From Asterionellopsis glacialis (taxonomy: Eukaryota; Bacillariophyta; Plagiogrammaphyceae; Rhaphoneidales; Asterionellopsidaceae), in assembly GCA_014885115.2 (NCBI GenBank), contig WKLE02003387.1, forward strand, positions 1 through 11,644: a DNA stretch of 11,644 bases. The letters run 5' to 3'. The notes under the pieces were generated by a model that ran no database searches, was not told the DNA's origin, and saw nothing but the letters and a program-made list of their open reading frames with translations. The translations under genes and the position numbers were made by a program. The first letter of the stretch is position 1. Every line of letters begins with the position of its first letter. Shown in pieces: positions 1 to 6,282 of this stretch.

Positions 1-1
1 T

Positions 2-214
2 AAGTCCAAAACACCTCAGGAAAGCAAGAAAAATTGCAAGCGTGAACAGACAGAAAAGAATTCTGATCGCAATAAAAACGGTAACAATGACAAGCACCAG
101 CGCACTCATAAGTGGTGTAGCAACTGTCATATGAACAACCGCAATACCAGCAATTGTACTGCGGACAAATCAAAAAAGAAGGATTTGGTCAAATCCAAGA
201 CGTATACGCGATGA
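2..214 (+). pseudogene. Partial lysine/asparagine-rich ORF with a gag-like zinc-knuckle remnant
   Basis: This frame is already open at the left window edge and stops with TGA at 212-214. It encodes about 70 residues rich in Lys, Asn and Gln, followed by WCSNCHMNNRNTSNC (roughly 110-155). That spacing (Cys-x2-Cys, then His, then Thr-x2-Cys) resembles the zinc knuckle of retrotransposon Gag proteins, but it is not the canonical CX2CX4HX4C. The frame ends just as the overlapping +1-phase ORF at 154-609 continues with a Lys-rich then Asp/Ser-rich linker, so one ancestral frame broken by a frameshift is possible. No protease, integrase or reverse transcriptase motif follows. The family is unproven and the 5' part lies outside the window. 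Confidence 0.3.
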
Positions 215-609
215 TTAGCTTGCTCAAAGTATCAAAAGATAAGCAGAAAAAGAAACGTAAAGTGCAGTACGAGTCGGATGCTTCGTCCGATGACAAACCT
301 AATTTGTACTTTACCCAACATAGTAAAATTAAACATAAAACTAGTAGTGAAGATTTAGACAATTACTTTATGCCTACTTCCTACACTACAGAAAAAGGGT
401 ACAATCATTTCATAAAGGCATGGAATGAAGAGTCTGGTCGACAATATATTGCAAGACTTCTTACCAATGAATCTGTCACAATCATTTATCACAAATCATT
501 AAAACAGCTTCAAGACTATCACAACAAACTTAAAGACATCCGTACAGCTTTGATGGAGGCACAAGACTCTGGTGACCGCAGACTTCATAATTTACATCAA
601 GTTCTATGA
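154..609 (+). CDS. Uncharacterised 151-residue ORF, possibly a frameshifted continuation of the upstream fragment
   Basis: The ORF is 151 codons from ATG to TGA. Residues 25-50 are strongly basic (KDKQKKKRK), followed by an acidic/serine patch (ESDASSDD). The remainder is mixed, with a predicted helical stretch near residues 110-140 (SLKQLQDYHNKLKDIRTALM). It overlaps the preceding frame by about 60 nt and the next ORF by 4 nt. I recognise no family. The basic-then-acidic linker after a zinc-knuckle-like segment is compatible with a Gag-type protein, but that is inference. It may not be translated: the start codon lies inside the coding part of the previous frame, so the biological frame could begin upstream through a frameshift. 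Confidence 0.3.
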   Translation: MYCGQIKKEGFGQIQDVYAMISLLKVSKDKQKKKRKVQYESDASSDDKPNLYFTQHSKIKHKTSSEDLDNYFMPTSYTTEKGYNHFIKAWNEESGRQYIARLLTNESVTIIYHKSLKQLQDYHNKLKDIRTALMEAQDSGDRRLHNLHQVL

Positions 610-1073
610 AATGTACCAAAAACATGGTACCCCCCATCATTCAAGATGCTGCACCTAGAATGTATCCAGATGGTGATGCATCAAAAATACCATCTGGACA
701 TCCTTTTGTTCTTTATTCTTCTGTTTCAATGGCAACTGTAGGAAGAAATAAGAAGTGTGGCAGGGTGACAAGTAGTATTGCTCTGTATGCTGTACCAGCA
801 GTAATAACCAAAAAAAAATACATAGATGAAAATTATAAGAAAAAGGGAACAGTGGTGACAGTCACAAACAATAGTCTGCCAGAAGGGTTGTCATTTTGAC
901 AAATTTGTAAAGTATGTAGTCAAAAGAGGAGTGACCAGTTGATTGACAAAAACAATAATAAGAATACATTTGGAGGGAAAAAATGTCATTGGAAAACATG
1001 CAGGAGGTGTGGCACAGAAAAAAATTATCATGATAGCACAGGGGGCTATTGTGAATCATACTCTTCATTATGA
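606..1073 (+). pseudogene. Cysteine-cluster ORF interrupted by an in-frame TGA
   Basis: A 97-codon ORF starts at 606 and meets TGA at 897-899. The same frame then stays open for another 57 codons to TGA at 1071-1073. The downstream part carries an ordered cysteine set: CKVC, 22 residues, C-x4-C-x2-C (CHWKTCRRC), then His and a final GGYC, so a zinc-binding module is likely. Its composition continues smoothly from the Lys/Asn-rich first part, which argues that both halves belong to one protein now carrying a nonsense codon. C-terminal cysteine clusters of this general kind occur in some DNA transposases (for example the piggyBac class), but I see no catalytic Asp triad here, so the family stays open. 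Sequencing error or an unseen intron could also explain the stop. Confidence 0.35.
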
Positions 1074-1255
1074 GTCAGTTATATACAGAAAATAAGAATA
1101 ATTTATAGCATTTTTCATTTAAATGTATGTTTTCTGAACCAAAATATTGTATTTACAAAAAGAACATTGGTTTGCTTATTCTGTGGCTGGGAGAAAAAGG
1201 ACTGCAATTACACACAGAAATGGTTGGCATAGAAATAACAGACTTTTATTGGCTC
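1074..1255. other. AT-rich spacer, no gene seen
   Basis: Non-coding AT-rich DNA between the interrupted cysteine ORF and the large palindrome. No ORF with coding character, RNA gene or clear repeat was seen. Confidence 0.5.
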
Positions 1256-1404
1256 CTGAGAGTAAAAAATGAGCACTAAAAGGTGCTCATTTTTCCTGGT
1301 ATGCAATGATATCTCTGCTGTCCAATTTGGTACAGACCTATGAGAGATATCACTTTTGGCTGAAAAAACAAGCACCTTTTAGTGTTAGCTCTTTTTTGTC
1401 TCAG
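1256..1404. repeat. About 150-bp imperfect palindrome (two inverted copies of a repeat module)
   Basis: The two halves pair over most of their length. CACTAAAAGGTGCT at 1274-1287 is the exact reverse complement of 1371-1384, and TGATATCTCT at 1307-1316 is the exact reverse complement of 1343-1352. The outer ends also match: CTGAGA near 1256 against TCTCAG near 1403. About 26 nt form the centre. The left arm additionally contains its own perfect hairpin: AAAAATGAGCAC (1265-1276), a 6-nt loop, and GTGCTCATTTTT (1283-1294). This fits a foldback or miniature inverted-repeat element, or the terminus of one. A hairpin RNA precursor is an alternative. Confidence 0.75.
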
Positions 1405-2576
1405 CTATACTATTTGCTACATGTATTTGTCAGTATCTAGCTTATGCTTTATACCTCTTCTTTTTTTGATTGCCTTCTTTATAACTCCTTGTTTGTGCTG
1501 CTCTGCATAGAATTCACTTGTTGTTGCACACCATGGACAATGGCATCACAATGGTATTGACACAGCAAAGCACTTTGATGCACCCTTGTTGCTGCTGTAC
1601 ATTTATCAGTAGTATGAAATGATGATGATAGGTTGTTGTGTTTTTAACGTGTCTTGCACATTAATTTGGGCTTGCATGTTGCTGTGCTGCACTTTATGAA
1701 ACTTGTTTTTACAATGATTTTGAGTGTTCATGAATGCTGTGCCAATGTCTTATCATCACAATTTTTTGTTTCTCTAACTATTCTTCTTTTTTATTCTCTA
1801 AATTTTATTTTGAAATGCCAGAGAATCTGCTGCTAACCTGTAAAAATGGGGATGCCCCTAACCATGAAAAATTGCATATGCTGTTATAAAAGGGGACGGG
1901 GATGTCAAGTTTTTACTTTGGTACAGTTTTACTTTTGTGGGACAGCAGAATTTCCAACCCACCTCAAGAATCAAATGTTTGGAAAAAGGAAATTGGAGAT
2001 GTTGAAAAATCTGATGATTTTGAGTTTGTTGTTGACATGCAAACCTTGAACTTATATGGAGTTAGAAAAAAAATATTCTTCTAGTTTGAACTCTACTACT
2101 GTACTTAGTATACTACAAATAAAATATCAACAATCATCCTTTCAAAAGCATCCTTTCAAACAAATCAATCTAACCAGAATACGTGATATAGAAGGATCTG
2201 TTGGTGTATTTAATTGTACATTAGTGGAAGCCAAAATAGAACAACAAGAATAGAAATAAATTTGAAAGTGAAACAAAATGAATGCAAGATATACGTTACC
2301 ATAACCATAACTCAACAACCAGCAGGCCAACAAAAACAAAATAAATTATAATTATAATATTTATATATTATTCTGCAAGATGGTTGTGATTGTATAAACT
2401 TCATATGTTTTATTTCATCCGTTTGGAGCTGGTTGTTGATTTACAATAAATTTCATGATATTATTTTTCCAATTTGGTCATTTTTTATGCACCTCTTGCT
2501 TTATGCGTGTACTTTCAAGGTGCCATGTACAGTATACATATAATCCTGATAAATGATTGGGTAATTTGATGCTTAA
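1405..2576. other. AT-rich gene-poor stretch
   Basis: Only short ORFs of 60-67 codons occur, on both strands, without recognisable motifs. The stretch includes a two-copy 12-bp direct repeat (CATCCTTTCAAA at 2135-2146 and 2149-2160) and an almost pure A/T run near 2338-2372. The 10-mer CCAATTTGGT from the centre of the upstream palindrome recurs near 2470. It may be the interior of a non-autonomous element bounded by the repeat modules at about 1343 and 2640, but no coding sequence supports that. Confidence 0.5.
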
Positions 2577-2640
2577 TTGACATCATCACGTGCACAAAAC
2601 AAGCACAAAAAGTTGCTTGTTTTTCTCATTGAAAGAGATT
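2577..2640 (-). repeat. Third diverged copy of the hairpin repeat module
   Basis: Read on the minus strand, this segment aligns with 1343-1402 on the plus strand. Both show a GAGA-type start, an ATC-CTTT block, then AAAAACAAGCA, CTTTT, GTG and a T-rich tail. It also folds alone: AAAACAAGCA (2596-2605) pairs perfectly with TGCTTGTTTT (2614-2623) across an 8-nt loop. Relative to the copy at 1343-1402 it faces inward, so the two could be the terminal inverted repeats of a roughly 1.3-kb element. Confidence 0.55.
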
Positions 2641-2694
2641 ATCTCCCTCCCTCTTAGCATACTCCCTCCCCCCCTTTCCCCTCCAGGAGGGGGG
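2641..2694. repeat. Homopyrimidine tract with a C/G palindrome
   Basis: The plus strand is nearly all C and T from 2641 to 2684. It ends in the perfect hairpin CCCCTCC (2678-2684), A, GGAGGGG (2686-2692). Such mirror and palindromic pyrimidine tracts can form triplex or cruciform structures; no function is visible. Confidence 0.6.
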
Positions 2695-2729
2695 AAGATT
2701 TTTTTGCGGACGCCACACTGCAACTCAGA

Positions 2730-3107
2730 AACATAGGGACAACTATCAATATGTGGGGAACCCAGAGATATTTTTGGGCTCCAGTTAGTAAGGATGAGAG
2801 TTTCGCACACGGCGGTTAAAAAAGAACGGCTGGCGTGCATGTTGTCATGCCGGCGTACGAACTCCAATTTTTGGAACTACTGACTGTGAAACTGCTGACT
2901 GTGAAACTGCTGAATGTGAAACTGCTGAATATGAAACTGCTGAATGTGAAACTGCTGAATTTGGTTCGAACTTTTTTCGGTCTTAAACATTTTCATGTCC
3001 GTTGGAGAGAGAGGACGGTGATGAGCCGTTATTCAATGGGAATGCCGGCGCTTTCAAGAAAGACTGACAGAATATATCCGGGTTCCCTTGAGAAACGTCC
3101 CTATGTT
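2730..3107. repeat. Nested inverted repeat (foldback-like), about 380 bp
   Basis: Several blocks recur as reverse complements in mirrored order: AACATAGGGAC at 2730-2740 with GTCCCTATGTT at 3097-3107; GGGAACCC at 2756-2763 with GGGTTCCC at 3080-3087; AACGGCT at 2825-2831 with AGCCGTT at 3024-3030; and CGAAC at 2858-2862 with GTTCG at 2964-2968. The order is what a decayed foldback element would give, and the 15-bp tandem array sits at its centre. The short inner blocks could be chance individually; the two outer pairs carry the case. Confidence 0.5.
2875..2962 (+). repeat. 15-bp tandem repeat, about 5.8 copies
   Basis: The unit is close to AACTGCTGAATGTGA, with full copies at 2875-2889, 2890-2904, 2905-2919, 2920-2934 and 2935-2949 and a partial copy at 2950-2962. 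Units differ at one to three positions (ACT or AAT in the middle, one ATATGA). The period is a multiple of three, so a 120-codon frame at 2835-3197 runs through it and reads as repeated KLLNV/KLLTV pentapeptides. That ORF has no other coding feature and I do not call it as a gene. Confidence 0.85.
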
Positions 3108-3181
3108 CCAGCATACCAGGTAAGCCCGGTTTGGAGTTCCAATTTGCGCTGGTCTGCGCAGTTTGCTCAAGCCGGAATTTT

Positions 3182-3389
3182 TGGAGCGCTCCATTAAAAA
3201 TATCTTCTAGCCAGGCCAGGTAGGTGGATGTATTTCCTCGTTAGGTTACATCCTACCGGTAGGACCCAAGCTTTACATCCTCCATCAACTCCGTCTTATT
3301 GCGTGGGGACACCAGAGCACGACGCCAAGCACATCAGGTGACTATTTTCTTCTTCCAGTAATTCAGATCTAACATCAAACAATAACACC
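3182..3389 (+). promoter_or_regulatory. Upstream region of SmE with palindromic sites
   Basis: Two perfect palindromes lie ahead of the SmE start: TGGAGCGCTCCA at 3182-3193 and TCCTACCGGTAGGA at 3251-3264. A GGATGTA/TACATCC pair flanks the second. GTAGGACC (3259-3266) overlaps the second palindrome, and the same octamer in either orientation recurs upstream of the other two genes. A pyrimidine-rich TTCTTCTTCCAG ending near 3358 looks like a splice acceptor, and CCAG/GTAAGC at about 3119/3120 like a donor, so a 5'-UTR intron is possible. The promoter role is inferred from position only. Confidence 0.35.
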
Positions 3390-3842
3390 ATGCCGCCGAA
3401 ACGAGTAAAAAAGGTGATGACACTGCCCATTAATGTCATTTTCTCGCACTTGCAGGTACGCCCTAAACCGCACAAATTTTCGTTGTGTTGCCCTGCAGCT
3501 TGGGCGGATTCCTATCTGAACGACTTTTTGTATGAAATCCACGTAAAAAGATTGGAAGATCGGAATTCAAAAAATTTGAATCTTTTTCTCAGAACGATTT
3601 GCCCCTTGCTCACAGTTCTCCTCTCTCTTTTTTTCCCCTCCTGACAGAATAAGACAAGGGTTTGTTTTTGGCTTTACGAGGACACAAGAATGCAGATTGA
3701 GGGGCAAATTATTGGGTTTGATGAATATATGAACATGACAGTGGACGATGCCGTAGAAGTAGATACAAAGACAGGGAAGAAAGTATCTATCGGTCGTATT
3801 CTGCTCAAAGGTGACGCAATAACGCTCTTGCAGGAGGCTTGA
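3390..3842 (+). CDS. SNRPE: Small nuclear ribonucleoprotein E (core Sm protein E), two exons
   Basis: SmE is one of seven Sm proteins that form a heteroheptameric ring on U1, U2, U4 and U5 snRNA, assembled in the cytoplasm and acting in the nuclear spliceosome. Exon 1 is 3390-3455 and exon 2 is 3648-3842. The 192-nt phase-0 intron has GTACGC and CTGACAG borders. The joined product is 86 residues, close to the usual 88-95. The N-terminal helix reads [16 protein letters not shown], followed by the Sm1 motif at residues 25-60 with IIGFDEYMN (43-51), whose Phe, Tyr and Asn line the RNA pocket in known Sm rings, and the Sm2 motif [14 protein letters not shown] (70-83). The N-terminus is shorter than in animals, and the start is the first ATG. 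The gene converges on the TMCO1 homologue. The match is clear to the eye over the whole length. Confidence 0.95.
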
Positions 3843-4553
3843 ATGCACCCAGCGCCAGCGAAAAAATAGCGCAGATTCGCTATGCGAAAGAGAAGTGAGA
3901 GATATTCTTCATTATCAATGTAGGTTGAAATTGATCCAATAACATTTAGAGGGCAACCATTTTTTGTGAGTATAAAAAGCTTTTGTCAATTCAAGAAGAA
4001 CATTTGCAATATGTTCGAAAGACAACTAACTATCGAAATCCAATACAATTATATTTGAAAACATGAAGGAGGGTGTTGCCACCAACTTATTAATCCGGCC
4101 AATTCTTCATTACTTTCATTGGTTTTGAAAAAGATCTACATGGCCAGCTCCCATTATTCGATGCGGCATTTGTACCAACGGAATTTCAATTACTCTTTTG
4201 TGGGTTTTGTGTTTATATCGTGTTGCGTGGCTACCCTTGTTTACGGTCAATGAATTCTACATACATGACTCTTAGAAGAATTAATCCCAATTCACGAATA
4301 AAACAAGATTTAAATACTGTGAAACGAAACGATGATTTGGTAATATATTTTTCATGTTATATTTTAGGAAAAGCAATCTTCATATATGAGGAGTGGAATC
4401 CTCCTTATTCTACTAATTTTGTGTTACAGGGGAATTCCTCTGCTTACTCATTTATATCAAAATCAGCACCAATTGATTTGAGCATGCGTTGACTCTGTAG
4501 GTCGTTTCAAAAAAAGGATAGGGCACAAGAACATGGAGAAGAAAAAGTGAGAT
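3843..4553. other. Convergent intergenic region between SmE and TMCO1
   Basis: About 710 bp between two facing stop codons, so it should hold both 3' UTRs and poly(A) sites. A canonical AATAAA is present on the plus strand at 4297-4302, but it is 455 bp past the SmE stop, so its use is uncertain. A 90-codon plus-strand ORF (4220-4492) and a 41-codon extension of the TMCO1 frame into this region show no recognisable features. I see no RNA gene. Confidence 0.5.
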
Positions 4554-5627
4554 CTACAGGAACATGTCATGAACCTAAAAGAAAAAAATTGGTACAAACA
4601 ACAAAAAATACTTACCTTTGGTGCCTCTAACACAGTCATCATACCCTTTTCGGCTCCTTTTGGAGGTTTCGTACCAAGCAGCTTGTTCACATAGAACTTT
4701 ACAGACATGGTACACAAGATGTAAACAAACATAAAGGCACAAGCTTGGCCTGCACTCGACACACCACGCCCTGTGAAGTCCCCTACTGCTTTTGCATCAA
4801 GACCTCGCAAAGACAATCTTTGAAGCAAGCCAAATGGAGTGAATGGCAAGACTGCGACTACTTTCCCGCTATATTCGGCCCTATTTCACGCAAAAATTTG
4901 AAATGATTAAATTGTTAATGATAATCAATTAGATCTGTTTTTGAGATAGGAATATAAATAGAAGAGAGAAACTTACGATAATACTCGGAATAAAATGATA
5001 AAAAGTAGAGAAGTGAAGAAAGAAGGAGGTGTGTGACGTTTTGCAACTTCAGCGGCAGCCTCGCCATAGTCATCTTCAGCTCGTTGAACTTTTTTGGCGC
5101 TGTTTTTTTTTCCAATTTAAATAGGGAGAAATGCAACGATAGGACAGAAAACGCAGTTTTTTTTAAGATTTCATCATTGAAAATTTTCCATTGATTTTTG
5201 TGACGGCTTAGTCGTCGCTTCAGAACTTACTGCTTATCTGCTGCTTTAATCGAGGCAGCTGATTTACCAGCAACAGGAGCTTCGCCAGACTTTGCCTTAT
5301 CTCTCTTTACCCCTGCCCTTTTCAATGCGGAAACAGCCCTGGTGTATGGTTCTTTTGAGAACACGAGTTTTGTGGATAACAAATCACATCCTGCTTGAGC
5401 AACAGCGACTGTAACAGCCTAAATTGGAACCAGACGGTTGTTACCAATGTGATTGAGAGTGATGAAATAAACAAAAAAATGAGATAATTATATTTCAAAC
5501 ATCGCCATGAGCATCAATATTGATTGTCCGTAATGTCTCGCAGCCAAAAAGATATTGTGCATTGTATGTCCTCGTTACAGTAAATGCACAGAGTACTCAC
5601 CACGCGGATAATATCATTCGGTGACAT
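4554..5627 (-). CDS. TMCO1: TMCO1 homologue (ER membrane insertase-family protein / calcium-leak channel), five exons
   Basis: TMCO1 is an ER three-helix membrane protein of the Oxa1/Get1/EMC3 superfamily, part of the multipass translocon (GEL complex) and also described as a calcium-load-activated channel. Exons on the minus strand are 5627-5601, 5418-5231, 5099-4977, 4880-4616 and 4574-4554, all with GT-AG borders and agreeing phases (0, 2, 2, 0), giving 207 residues against about 190 in animals. TM1 is near residues 5-25. A Lys/Ala/Glu-rich coiled-coil segment spans about 26-95. TM2 is near 96-113. The family signature follows: SGKVVAVLPFTPF (117-129), then TM3 with FVYILCTMSV (164-173) and NKLLG. 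The 41-nt last intron adds only VHDMFL; that exon is the least certain. The first ATG has no in-frame alternative joined to it. No known partner gene is adjacent. Confidence 0.88.
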
Positions 5628-6226
5628 ATTTTAGGATTGTTAGGATGGTCGATTGATCCTCTTTGGTGTAAGCTTATCTACTAGAGACGCACTTCGATAA
5701 CAAAGTGTCAACTAGGTTTCGAAGTATGTATGTTGTCGGTGAAGTTTGTGGATCCTCTTGTGGGTGAGGGTGTACAGGTAGGACTAGTCCTATTTGCTTT
5801 TCGGTAAAGGTCCTCTCGAGAGAGAGAGAGTCTCTATGCAGAAAGCCCCTCACAAAACCAAAAGATGACACCGTCGCAGCATTGCTCTCTGAATGATTAA
5901 GGTTTGGAGGCAATTGAACGACGTACGGGGCACCAACAGCGAGCATCGTAGGTCCTACAAAGTCTCGTATCTCTAGTCTAGTAGAGGGGAGATAGGTTTT
6001 GCGCCCTCTGGTGGGGCCTACTGTCAGTACTGGTTAGCCAAGATGTCATCCCTGGGAGCGACCATGTTCATCAGTAACAGAAGACATAAAGTATTCGACA
6101 TTAGCATCTCCTCTAGCGAGAAGGAGTGTTATTGGAAGGCACACAGGTGATGAAAAAATTGAAAATATGCAACAACCTACACACAAGAAAACTGTCAGAA
6201 AGCTTTGTTTTCAAAGGATAGGCATT
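5628..6226 (-). promoter_or_regulatory. Upstream region of TMCO1 with palindromes and a GA repeat
   Basis: This intergenic stretch separates TMCO1 from the kinase gene, which ends upstream on the same strand. It holds the perfect 14-bp palindrome TAGGACTAGTCCTA (5779-5792), the palindrome GTAGGTCCTAC (5948-5958) containing GGTCCTAC, TACTG-T-CAGTA near 6020-6030, and a (GA)n run at 5818-5830 flanked by CTCTC and TCTCT. A 90-codon minus-strand ORF at 5946-5674 lies in another phase from the TMCO1 start and has no recognisable motif. These sites are plausible promoter elements for TMCO1 by position only. Confidence 0.35.
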
Positions 6227-6253
6227 TTTAATCACCTACTAAATTTAAGTAGG
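6227..6253 (-). promoter_or_regulatory. Candidate 3' end signals of the PI 4-kinase gene
   Basis: About 30 bp past the kinase stop codon, CCTACT (6235-6240) and AGTAGG (6248-6253) form a 6-bp hairpin with a 7-nt A/T loop. On the minus strand it is followed by ATTAAA (6232-6227), a common variant of the poly(A) hexamer. The arrangement suits a short 3' UTR, but A/T-rich DNA gives such matches easily. Confidence 0.3.
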
Positions 6254-6282
6254 ATTCAAATAAGTACCAGGTAATTAATGCT

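Noticed and set aside
2586..2867. 93-codon minus-strand ORF with a PPPGGERGGG stretch
   Set aside because: The motif is only the translation of the pyrimidine/purine palindrome at 2641-2694; nothing else in it looks coding.
2962..2972. GGTTCGAAC, resembling a tRNA B box
   Set aside because: The consensus needs a C two bases on (GWTCRANNC) and here it is T; there is no A box or acceptor stem at the right distance.
2835..3197. 120-codon ORF through the 15-bp repeats as a real gene
   Set aside because: Its openness is explained by the frame-preserving repeat; the remaining part has no domain or compositional coding signal and crosses the inverted repeat arm.
4463..4615. Read-through C-terminal extension of TMCO1 to 4463
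   Set aside because: It requires retention of a well-formed GTAAGT...TTTTAG intron and adds a Phe/Cys-rich tail unlike the family; the spliced short tail is preferred.
5674..5946. 90-codon minus-strand ORF just upstream of TMCO1
   Set aside because: It is out of phase with the TMCO1 start, has no donor site that would join it cleanly, and contains the GA repeat and two palindromes; it looks like open 5' flank.
5674..6282. A bacterial-style operon of TMCO1 and the kinase on the same strand
   Set aside because: The genes are eukaryotic, have introns, and are separated by about 650 bp with its own palindrome-rich upstream region.
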